A DNA stretch of 9,160 nucleotides from an uncultured Microcaldota archaeon (GTDB lineage Archaea; Micrarchaeota; Micrarchaeia; Anstonellales; Anstonellaceae). Below the pieces are notes generated by a model, which was not told the DNA's origin, ran no database searches, and saw only the letters and a list, made by a program, of their open reading frames with translations. The stretch lies in assembly GCA_903923795.1 (NCBI GenBank), contig CAIXYX010000069.1, positions 1 to 9,160 on the forward strand, in the 5' to 3' direction. Positions 1-5,236 of the stretch are shown here, in pieces. How positions within the stretch are numbered: the stretch's first letter is position 1; each line of letters begins with the position of its first letter. The position numbers were made by a program, and so were the translations under genes.

Positions 1-414
1 GCGAGGCTTGCCCGCTTCTGGCCAATCAGCGATGACGGCGTTAAATCGACCACGGCCGTGCCCAGAATCCGCCCGCTGATTTTGTGCGCCGAGAAAGAAG
101 TGGCGTTGTGGGCCGCGCTGAATTCGCTGCCAATTCATTACGGCGCATGCCCATATGCTTCGGAAGCCATGAGGCAAACGGTACGCACGCAGCTCAATGC
201 CATGGAAGACCGCTACCCTGGCACGAAATTAAGGATTTTCAAGGCTTTTGTAAAAATGAGAAAGGGGATAAAGAAAGAGATGGAGGCCGGGAATGACGAT
301 GGAAATGCAAAGGGCTCGTCTTCATCTCTCTCCACCTGCCCAAAATGCGGCGAAATGAGCGCGGGCGGGGAATGCGCGGCATGCAAAATGCTCGGGGAGC
401 TGCGCAAACGATAA
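1..414 (+). CDS. ncsA: tRNA 2-thiolation protein, NcsA/TtuA/CTU1 family (C-terminal part)
   Basis: The reading frame is open from base 1, so the gene begins left of the window; 137 C-terminal residues are visible. Seen: VPRIRPL, then EKEVALWAALNSLPIHYGACPYA, then a TRTQLNAMEDRYPGTK-like stretch and a final zinc-ribbon-like pair of Cys pairs (CPKC and CAAC). This order matches the C-terminal half of the PP-loop ATPases that thiolate tRNA uridines (TtuA, archaeal NcsA, eukaryotic CTU1/Ncs6). In that family the Cys of the CPY motif is a ligand of the catalytic iron-sulfur cluster, and the terminal Cys pairs bind zinc. The N-terminal PP-loop and first Cys pair lie outside the window and cannot be checked. 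It is followed by a 191-nt gap, so it is probably a separate unit from the ribosomal genes. The family call is firm; the exact substrate (tRNA position 34 or 54) cannot be told from this part. Confidence 0.88.
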   Translation, partial: ARLARFWPISDDGVKSTTAVPRIRPLILCAEKEVALWAALNSLPIHYGACPYASEAMRQTVRTQLNAMEDRYPGTKLRIFKAFVKMRKGIKKEMEAGNDDGNAKGSSSSLSTCPKCGEMSAGGECAACKMLGELRKR

Positions 415-445
415 ACGGGCGCAAAAACCAAAATTGAGCGTCAGG

Positions 446-453
446 TTTTTAAA
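446..453 (+). promoter_or_regulatory. Candidate TATA box for the L1-L10-L12 operon
   Basis: TTTTTAAA lies about 30 nt after the ncsA stop and would place transcription start near 475, giving a leader of roughly 130 nt that contains the tandem repeat and hairpin described next. A second AT-rich candidate, TTTAACTA at 490-497, would start transcription near 518, inside the first repeat. Neither has a clear BRE. The choice rests only on base composition and position. Confidence 0.3.
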
Positions 454-506
454 CTCCAAAGCCGACATCTATTCATACGAGATTACCCGTTTAACTACAA
501 GGAAAA

Positions 507-550
507 TCGAATGCGGCACTTGTGTCGGTCGAATGAGACACTTGTGTCGA
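507..550 (+). repeat. Two tandem 22-nt repeats upstream of L1, each a potential CUUG-capped hairpin
   Basis: Units 507-528 and 529-550 are directly adjacent and match at 19 of 22 positions; both start TCGAATG and contain CACTTGTGTCG. Each unit is also an inverted repeat: CGGCA-CTTG-TGTCG in the first and GACA-CTTG-TGTC in the second, with a CUUG tetraloop. One difference between units (G516 versus A538) changes a G-U pair into an A-U pair, so pairing is kept; another (C514 versus A536, facing G527 and G549) loses the closing pair in the second unit. The unit could be a leader RNA element, for example for ribosomal autoregulation, or a doubled operator spaced about two DNA turns apart. Function is inferred from position alone. 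Confidence 0.75.
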
Positions 551-560
551 GCGGTTTTCC

Positions 561-590
561 CAGGTTTTTTGGCGTCAGCCAAAAAAGCTG
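561..590 (+). promoter_or_regulatory. Strong hairpin directly before the L1 ribosome binding site
   Basis: Arms CAGGTTTTTTGGC (561-573) and GCCAAAAAAGCTG (578-590) pair over 12 base pairs with one G-G mismatch and a 4-nt GTCA loop. The stem ends one base before the AGGAGG Shine-Dalgarno site at 592-597. There is no T-tract after the stem on this strand, so it does not look like an intrinsic terminator. A role in controlling L1 translation is plausible, since L1 represses its own operon in both bacteria and methanogens, but I do not see a convincing copy of the known L1-binding rRNA mimic here. Confidence 0.6.
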
Positions 591-605
591 TAGGAGGGGC
601 TCTTT

Positions 606-1259
606 ATGGACAAGACTACAATCACGACAACCCTTGAGAAAGCGCTGGCGGATAAGGGCAAACGCAAGTTTACCCAGTCAGTCGAGATTATCTTCAACTT
701 CAGAGGTTTGGACACTTCCAAGCCCGAGAATAGGCTGAACCTCGACATCCAATTGCCCAAAGGCAGAGGAAAGGAAGTGCCGGTCGTAGTGTTCGGCGAG
801 CAGAACGTGGCTCTCGAGGCCGAGAAGGCTGGCGCATTCAAAGTGCTGGGCACAGCAGACATCCAGAAGATGGCTGCCGATAAGAAAGGCGTCAAGGCAT
901 TGGCCAAAACATGCGAATTCGTGGCCGCCCCGAACATGATGATTGTGGTCGGCAAAAACTTGGGTCAAGTGCTGGGTGGCCGAGGCAGATTGCCCCGCCC
1001 CATCGTCGGCACAGTGCAGGACGCGATTAAGATGGCTGCCACGCGTGTGCGTTTGGTGTCAAGAGGAAAATATCTGCCCACCGTTCAGTGCCTTATCGGC
1101 ACCGAGAACATGAGCATAGCGGACTTGACCGAGAATTTCGAGGCCGTCTATGACAAGGTGAAGGCCAAAGTGACCGAGCCAGTCATTCATTCCGTTTATG
1201 TGAAGATGAGCATGGGCCCCTCCATAAAGGTCGAGGCCGCGAAACGAGAGAAGAATTAG
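606..1259 (+). CDS. rpl1: Large ribosomal subunit protein L1 (uL1)
   Basis: This 217-residue protein has the usual length of archaeal L1. It forms the L1 stalk next to the ribosomal E site, binds 23S rRNA and commonly acts as translational repressor of its own operon. Recognisable features are the N-terminal KFTQSVEIIFNFRGLD strand, the central GRGRLPRPI motif (around residue 125-135), which corresponds to the conserved GxxxPxP loop of the family, and the C-terminal strand VYVKMSMGPSIKV. The ATG at 606 is chosen because AGGAGG at 592-597 lies 8 nt upstream and the N-terminus aligns with the family without extra residues. L10 follows after 12 nt and L12 after that, the standard archaeal stalk order. 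The leader carries tandem hairpins that may regulate the set. Confidence 0.97.
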   Translation: MDKTTITTTLEKALADKGKRKFTQSVEIIFNFRGLDTSKPENRLNLDIQLPKGRGKEVPVVVFGEQNVALEAEKAGAFKVLGTADIQKMAADKKGVKALAKTCEFVAAPNMMIVVGKNLGQVLGGRGRLPRPIVGTVQDAIKMAATRVRLVSRGKYLPTVQCLIGTENMSIADLTENFEAVYDKVKAKVTEPVIHSVYVKMSMGPSIKVEAAKREKN

Positions 1260-1271
1260 GGGTAGATTTCC

Positions 1272-2171
1272 ATGACCAAGCTCAAAGGTTCCAAACGAAA
1301 AAGCGTGCACCACGAGCGCCCGGCGCTGAAAGCCAAGAAGGACGAGGTGGCGCGCCTGCAGAAAGAGCTCGTCGGAGTAAAGACCGTGGCGCTCATCGAC
1401 GTGCGCAATTTGCCTGACCACATCTTGCAGGCCTCGCGCAAGCAGTTGCGCGAGCGGGCGAAATTTGTCATGGCCAAGAATACAGTGCTGCGCCGCGCGC
1501 TCGAGAATTCGAAGGTGGGCACGCAACTGGTGGCAAAACTCGACACGCCGTCCGTGCTCGTGCTCTCGCAGGACATGTCCGCTTACCAGCTCTTCTCGCA
1601 CTTCAAGAAATCGCGCTCGGCAGTCGGCGCAAAACCGGGGCAGATAGCGCCATTCGACATTGTGGTGAGGGAGGGCGAGACCGATTTGCCGCCCGGCCCT
1701 GCTCTTGCGGGCTTGAAAGCCGCGGGGCTGAATGCCCAGACAAAAGCTGGCAAAATCGTCATCGCCAAGGATTCGGTTGTGGCCAAATCGGGCACAAAGA
1801 TTTCGGATTTGGCGTGCAAGGCATTGCAGCAATTGGGCATCAAGCCCTTCTCGGCCGGTTTGAACATGATAGCTGGAGTTGAGGATGGAGTGATATACTC
1901 CGCCCAAGTGCTTGACATAGATGAGGCAGGACTCACAATTGACCTCATCGCATCATCTGCTGACGCGTACAACATGTCCATCAATGTAATTTATCCGACT
2001 GAAACGAATCGGTCGTCTTTGCTGGCTAGCGCACTGGGACAAGCCCGGGCGTTGGCCGAGGAGAGCGGCGCGTACTCCGATGCCCACATGGAGTCGCTTC
2101 TCGCGCGCGCAATCCGCATGCAGACGGCCCTGATGGGCAAAGTCGGTAATACAGAAACAAAAACAGCATGA
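1272..2171 (+). CDS. rpl10: Large ribosomal subunit protein L10 (uL10, archaeal P0)
   Basis: This 299-residue protein anchors the ribosomal stalk: the N-terminal domain binds 23S rRNA next to L11, and C-terminal helices carry L12 dimers. Seen in order: the RNA-binding domain with KFVMAKNTVLRRAL (residues 64-77), the archaeal/eukaryotic insertion with LPPGPALAGLKAAG and GKIVIAKDSVV (about 139-170), LGIKPFSAGLNM (188-199) and DGVIYS, then the helical spine with YPTETNRSSLLASALGQARAL (from 241). The protein stops at GNTETKTA. Archaeal P0 proteins usually end in an acidic, Ala-rich tail with a GLxxLFG-like terminus shared with L12; that tail is missing, while the L12 encoded next door has it. The ATG at 1272 follows AGGGGT near the L1 stop and lies 12 nt after that stop, so translation is probably coupled. 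Confidence 0.96.
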   Translation: MTKLKGSKRKSVHHERPALKAKKDEVARLQKELVGVKTVALIDVRNLPDHILQASRKQLRERAKFVMAKNTVLRRALENSKVGTQLVAKLDTPSVLVLSQDMSAYQLFSHFKKSRSAVGAKPGQIAPFDIVVREGETDLPPGPALAGLKAAGLNAQTKAGKIVIAKDSVVAKSGTKISDLACKALQQLGIKPFSAGLNMIAGVEDGVIYSAQVLDIDEAGLTIDLIASSADAYNMSINVIYPTETNRSSLLASALGQARALAEESGAYSDAHMESLLARAIRMQTALMGKVGNTETKTA

Positions 2172-2204
2172 AAAAACCAAGTTATACTATAGGAGGAGAA
2201 GACT

Positions 2205-2513
2205 ATGACCAAGATTGATCCGTATCTGCACGCGGCCCTTTTGCTCAAAGGCGCTGACAAGGAGATTTCCGAGGCCCACATCCTCGCGGTCGTGAAAGCG
2301 GCCGGCGTGGATGGAGACTCTGCCAAGGCGAAAGTTCTCGCCGAGGCGCTCAAAGGAGTGAACTTCGAGGATGTGCTCAAGGCTGCGGCTGCACCCGTTG
2401 CGGTTGCTGCTGCTCCTGCTGCTGCCGGAGAGGCAAAGAAGGAGGAGAAGAAAGAAGACCCTGCCAAGTCAGAGGCTGCGGCGGCTGAGGGTCTCGCTTC
2501 ATTGTTCGGATAA
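2205..2513 (+). CDS. rpl12: Large ribosomal subunit protein L12 (archaeal P1)
   Basis: This 102-residue acidic stalk protein dimerises on L10 and recruits translation GTPases through its C-terminal tail. Residues 1-58 form the helical dimerisation domain (YLHAALLLKGADKEISEAHI, then KVLAEALKGVNFEDVL). Next comes an Ala/Pro-rich hinge (about 59-74), a Lys/Glu block (GEAKKEEKKEDPAK) and the conserved tail EGLASLFG. Length and layout are typical. AGGAGG at 2191-2196 lies 8 nt before the ATG, the best Shine-Dalgarno site of the operon, as expected for the stalk protein made in several copies per ribosome. It begins 33 nt after the L10 stop and is followed by a T-rich terminator region. Confidence 0.97.
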   Translation: MTKIDPYLHAALLLKGADKEISEAHILAVVKAAGVDGDSAKAKVLAEALKGVNFEDVLKAAAAPVAVAAAPAAAGEAKKEEKKEDPAKSEAAAAEGLASLFG

Positions 2514-2530
2514 ATTAATCTGGACAACAC

Positions 2531-2588
2531 CTTTTTTATTTTTCAAATTAATTTTTATTTTAAATTTTTGAATTATTTTTATTTTTCC
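2531..2588 (+). terminator. T-rich terminator region after the L12 gene
   Basis: Starting 17 nt after the L12 stop there are five or more runs of four to six T residues within about 58 nt, broken by a few A and C residues, in otherwise moderately GC-rich DNA. Archaeal RNA polymerase ends transcription at T-tracts without a hairpin, and no hairpin is evident here. The same stretch could also hold a TATA-like element for the small gene that follows. Confidence 0.75.
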
Positions 2589-2708
2589 TTAATCAGGATG
2601 ATTGAGAATAGGGCAAAGCGACGAGCGGGATAGGCGAATCGGGGAAAAAACGCGACTGGAACAGATGAGTGACCAGAAAAGATGGAAAGAAATTGTTGGG
2701 GTGAGGCA

Positions 2709-2927
2709 ATGAAAGAGACAGTTAATCTCAACAGGAAAGAGATGACTAATCTCGATAAGTTTGCGACCTGTCAGACAAACAATCTGCAAAAGCCATTGAA
2801 CGAGAAAGCATGGCAGGCGGGCAAGTATCCACTGGTGGAATGTTTGTCTAAAGAGGAGTGCCACATGCGCGTTGAGCGGAAAGGGAAACCGTCTGTGTGC
2901 ACCGCAGTATGGGGCATCATCAAATAA
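2709..2927 (+). CDS. Small Cys-containing protein of unknown function
   Basis: I do not recognise this 72-residue protein. It has a polar, charged N-terminal half and a C-terminal part with a Cys arrangement (CLSKEEC, then SVC) followed by VWGIIK; one further Cys lies in ATCQTN. The composition (mixed charge, WQAGKYPLVEC, RKGKPSVCTAVW) reads like a real folded protein, and three clustered Cys could bind metal, but this is inference. The ATG at 2709 is preferred over the in-frame ATG at 2682 because GGGGTGAGG at 2698-2706 gives a good Shine-Dalgarno match, absent for 2682. It is convergent with the pilin-like gene, with only 6 nt between stop codons. No other reading of this stretch gives a better gene. 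Confidence 0.55.
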   Translation: MKETVNLNRKEMTNLDKFATCQTNNLQKPLNEKAWQAGKYPLVECLSKEECHMRVERKGKPSVCTAVWGIIK

Positions 2928-2933
2928 TCAGTC

Positions 2934-3584
2934 TTATTGCACGCCCACCGTGATTTGCCCGGTGACGAGCTTCGGCGGCACATAAGCGGGGTCGCTTGTT
3001 GATTTGTAGAGCACATAGATGTTCCCCTGAAAATAACTGCCCGGTTTTAGGAACGCCGCGCGCATGTGCCCGTCCGTGTCCATGTTGAGTTTCACCTGCC
3101 CGTTCGCATCCACGTCGAAGCACTGGAGCTTGAATGTATGGGCCGGCCCTGTTCCGGTGTTGAAAGAGTCGAGATGGTTGAGAATCAGCGGGGGTGGCTG
3201 GGGGGAAATGCCGGGGGGCGACACCTGGAAATACGTATCCAAGAAATTGTTTTCGTCTCTCTGCGGGGCGTGCGAGCTTGTGCATGCCATGCCCACTATT
3301 TGTATGCTGCCCGGCATGCCGTTGGTTATGGTGGCGTAGAGGAGATTGGAATAGCCGGACTGCGTGCTTGTCTTCGAGACCGGGTCTTCTGACATGAGGC
3401 GGGGGCCCTCGCATGTGAAAGACGGGTCGCTGAACATGCAGCGCTCGGGCGCGTGGAAGATGGTGATGGACATGAGCACGGAGATTACGACTACGATGAT
3501 GAGCAGCACCCAGCCGTAAGTCATGAGGTATTCCATCGCGGCCTGCCCGGTCCGAGGTTTGCGAGCATCTTTGTTTTTTGCCAT
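2934..3584 (-). CDS. Class III signal peptide (type IV pilin-like) surface protein
   Basis: This 216-residue protein starts with a basic leader (MAKNKDARKPRTG), then QAAMEYLMTYGW and a hydrophobic helix (about residues 22-43). This is the archaeal class III signal: a prepilin peptidase (EppA/PibD-like) would cut between Gly13 and Gln14, leaving Glu at position +5, as in type IV pilins. The remaining part looks beta-rich, with Cys at 49, 58, 101 and 155, the strand pattern LLYATITNGMPGSIQIVGMAC seen in such proteins, and an end at VTGQITVGVQ. The frame is open upstream to 3803, but the ATG at 3584 is chosen because it places the leader correctly and has GAGGG 6 nt upstream. The start lies 10 nt after the stop of the Cys-rich gene, so they are co-transcribed. 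It is probably a subunit of a pilus-like filament or a membrane-anchored surface protein. Confidence 0.85.
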   Translation of the reverse strand: MAKNKDARKPRTGQAAMEYLMTYGWVLLIIVVVISVLMSITIFHAPERCMFSDPSFTCEGPRLMSEDPVSKTSTQSGYSNLLYATITNGMPGSIQIVGMACTSSHAPQRDENNFLDTYFQVSPPGISPQPPPLILNHLDSFNTGTGPAHTFKLQCFDVDANGQVKLNMDTDGHMRAAFLKPGSYFQGNIYVLYKSTSDPAYVPPKLVTGQITVGVQ

Positions 3585-3594
3585 AGTTTTGCCC

Positions 3595-5172
3595 TCAGTC
3601 GTACCAGTAGCGGATGTCGTGTCTCGGGCCATTATTGTCTGATGCCCCCGAAGATGGCGGATTGCCTCCGGCGCCCGCACCGGCTGCAGAGGAATTGTTG
3701 CCAGAAACGCTTGGCTGCTGGGCCGAGCCGCCATTGCCCGATGAGGCCGAAGTTGAGGCTGAGCTGTTATTGCCCGAAACAACCGAATTCGAGGCAGGGC
3801 CATTATTGTTGGAACCGACAGGGTTTGAGGCCGAACTGTTATTGCCAGAAGCAGGAGACGGTGCAGAAGAGCTGCGGTTGTTCGAAACAGCAGAGGTTGA
3901 TGCTGAAGCGGATGACATGCAGATGCAGGCAGTGGCGTTGGAGATGCACTGCATTGACGGGGGGCATGAGCCGGCGCAGACTAGGACAGACGGGCTTGTT
4001 TGGATGAAGCAATCATGCATGATTGTCAGACTGAACAACATGCGACTCAAGCAGGATGCGGATTGCAAGACGGCGTCTGATGACACCGAGGTCATATTAT
4101 GCCAGCCGCACAGGATAGTCGGGCCCGGAACATAACTGTTGGCAGAGGCATTGCCAGAACTGCCATAAGATGAGGTGTTGTTCGATGCCACCGCCGGCAG
4201 CAGGCAGTATGGCATGCCAGAGCAATTCGAGATAACGCCCGGAGAGGCGCAGGAGGAGACAGGCGTCCATCCTCCGCCCACGCATTGCTCGATTGTTTGG
4301 GCTGAAGAGGAGGAGCAGCGCGTTTTCCCCTCGGTGCAGTTGCCCATCGAATCCGACGGGGTGCGGCAGCGGTCGTTGATGCCAAAAGTCACACCAGTCG
4401 CATCACGAATCCCTAAGCCGGCGCAGCCATATGAGCAGGAGATTGTCTGGATGAATTGTCCGTTAGTGCAGGCATATTGCACGCCCTGCGAGCAGTATGT
4501 CTGGCCAGCCGTGCAGGCATTGCAATAACCATTCGCGCAGCCGGTCGCGCAATCACGGCCGAGTGAGCATCTCGAAGCATTGCAGACTTCGCGATTCACC
4601 AATTCGCCGACCGAATTGTATGTCAGGGCTGATTTGCCGTCCGGCGAGCATTGGTTGAGCGGGGTGGCGCAGACGCCGTTGCTGCAGGTGGATGAGCAGT
4701 TCACAAGGTCGATCCATTTGCCTCCTCCGCACCACTGGACCCGCGCGGCACCGGATGGGGCGCAGCGGCGGGAATCATCGACGCAATTGAGGCATGTTGC
4801 AGAATAGAGATGAGACGCCCCGCGAGGGCCGGATTGCGAGCAGCCGGCCGTGCAGTTTTCTGCGTTTGTCCACTGGCCATTCGCATTGCACACTTGCCTG
4901 ACGTTCGGGTTGGAGATTGAACATTGCTGGTCATTTGGCTTGCAGACTTGACATTGGCCGTTCGAGCAGCCATACGCGCAGGTCTGCACATTCTGCCATT
5001 GGCCGTTTGAGCGGCAAAGCTGCACAGTGTCAAGACCGAGCATTGGGTTCCGGGGATCGGATGAGGCGCACTGGAGGGCATTCTGAGTGCAGGCAGACCA
5101 GAGGGATGGACTGAAAAGGATGAATGACAGCAAGACGAACATGGCATGTGGGGATTTCATATGACTGTTCAT
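3595..5172 (-). CDS. Secreted Cys-rich repeat protein with C-terminal IRYWYD tail
   Basis: This 525-residue protein begins with a signal peptide (MNSHMKSPHA, hydrophobic core MFVLLSFILF, then SLWSA), probably cut just before Cys28. Six Cys modules follow (about residues 28-64, 67-127, 130-168, 175-217, 220-269, 279-323) with the pattern C-x(5,6)-C-...-C-x-NGQW-x5-C-x2-GC-x2-G-x-C; modules 4 and 6 are degenerate. I count 44 Cys, an even number consistent with extensive disulfides. Next are a region with three further Cys, a terminal Cys module (399-418), a Ser/Asn/Gly/Ala linker of 12-residue repeats (about 430-513) with many N-x-S/T sites, and the end IRYWYD. The ATG at 5172 is chosen for AAGGCGGT upstream and for the signal peptide; the open frame extends to 5784 but overlaps the previous gene. 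It probably acts outside the cell as an adhesin or coat component. A weak lipobox reading (WSAC) cannot be excluded. Confidence 0.82.
   Translation of the reverse strand: MNSHMKSPHAMFVLLSFILFSPSLWSACTQNALQCASSDPRNPMLGLDTVQLCRSNGQWQNVQTCAYGCSNGQCQVCKPNDQQCSISNPNVRQVCNANGQWTNAENCTAGCSQSGPRGASHLYSATCLNCVDDSRRCAPSGAARVQWCGGGKWIDLVNCSSTCSNGVCATPLNQCSPDGKSALTYNSVGELVNREVCNASRCSLGRDCATGCANGYCNACTAGQTYCSQGVQYACTNGQFIQTISCSYGCAGLGIRDATGVTFGINDRCRTPSDSMGNCTEGKTRCSSSSAQTIEQCVGGGWTPVSSCASPGVISNCSGMPYCLLPAVASNNTSSYGSSGNASANSYVPGPTILCGWHNMTSVSSDAVLQSASCLSRMLFSLTIMHDCFIQTSPSVLVCAGSCPPSMQCISNATACICMSSASASTSAVSNNRSSSAPSPASGNNSSASNPVGSNNNGPASNSVVSGNNSSASTSASSGNGGSAQQPSVSGNNSSAAGAGAGGNPPSSGASDNNGPRHDIRYWYD
3598..3615 (-). 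other. C-terminal IRYWYD tail of the 525-residue protein
   Basis: The last six codons encode IRYWYD directly before TGA. The same six residues end the giant neighbour. The two coding copies differ at two synonymous third positions, so the peptide, not only the DNA, is shared. There is no membrane segment or basic end, unlike PGF-CTERM or LPXTG-type sorting signals. Confidence 0.7.
3634..3885 (-). repeat. 36-bp coding tandem repeat (12-residue Ser/Asn linker units)
   Basis: Residues 430-513 of the Cys-rich protein fall into seven units of exactly 12 residues, the best being SGNNSSASNPVG (442), SGNNSSASTSAS (466) and SGNNSSAAGAGA (490), with weaker units at 430, 454, 478 and 502. At DNA level the + strand shows matching 36-bp blocks beginning GAGGCNGARCTGTTATTGCC. 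Nearly every unit holds an N-x-S/T sequon, so the linker may be glycosylated. It separates the Cys-rich body from the C-terminal tail. Confidence 0.8.
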
Positions 5173-5236
5173 AATACCGCCTTGGTTGGCAGGGATTAAA
5201 AAACTGCCTAAAATTTTTGAAAACAAAAGCAGAATC
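5173..5236 (-). promoter_or_regulatory. Intergenic region with T-rich stretches, possible internal promoter
   Basis: On the - strand the 64 nt between the giant and the 525-residue gene contain TTTTGTTTT, AAAAATTTTAGG and GTTTTTTAATCC before AAGGCGGT and the start codon. The T runs may cause partial termination, and AAATTTTA (centre near 5212) is positioned to serve as a TATA box with a short leader. The evidence is base composition only. Confidence 0.25.

Noticed and set aside
1059..1907. Long - strand open frame across L1 and L10
   Set aside because: It is antisense to two clearly identified ribosomal genes, and its His/Arg/Leu-rich translation resembles no protein family.
2589..2708. Possible C/D box small RNA in the gap after the L12 terminator (GATGATTG and similar pieces)
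   Set aside because: The box C-like and box D-like pieces do not match the consensus or spacing, so no RNA gene is supported.
3634..3885. 36-bp repeats that might be taken for a CRISPR array
   Set aside because: Units are contiguous without spacers, diverge in coding fashion and stay in frame, so they are a coding tandem repeat.
3614..4135. Long + strand open frame rich in Glu, Ala, Leu and Pro
   Set aside because: It is the complement of the Ser/Asn linker and the end of the Cys-rich gene; the - strand frame has signal peptide, Cys periodicity and Shine-Dalgarno, the + strand frame has none.
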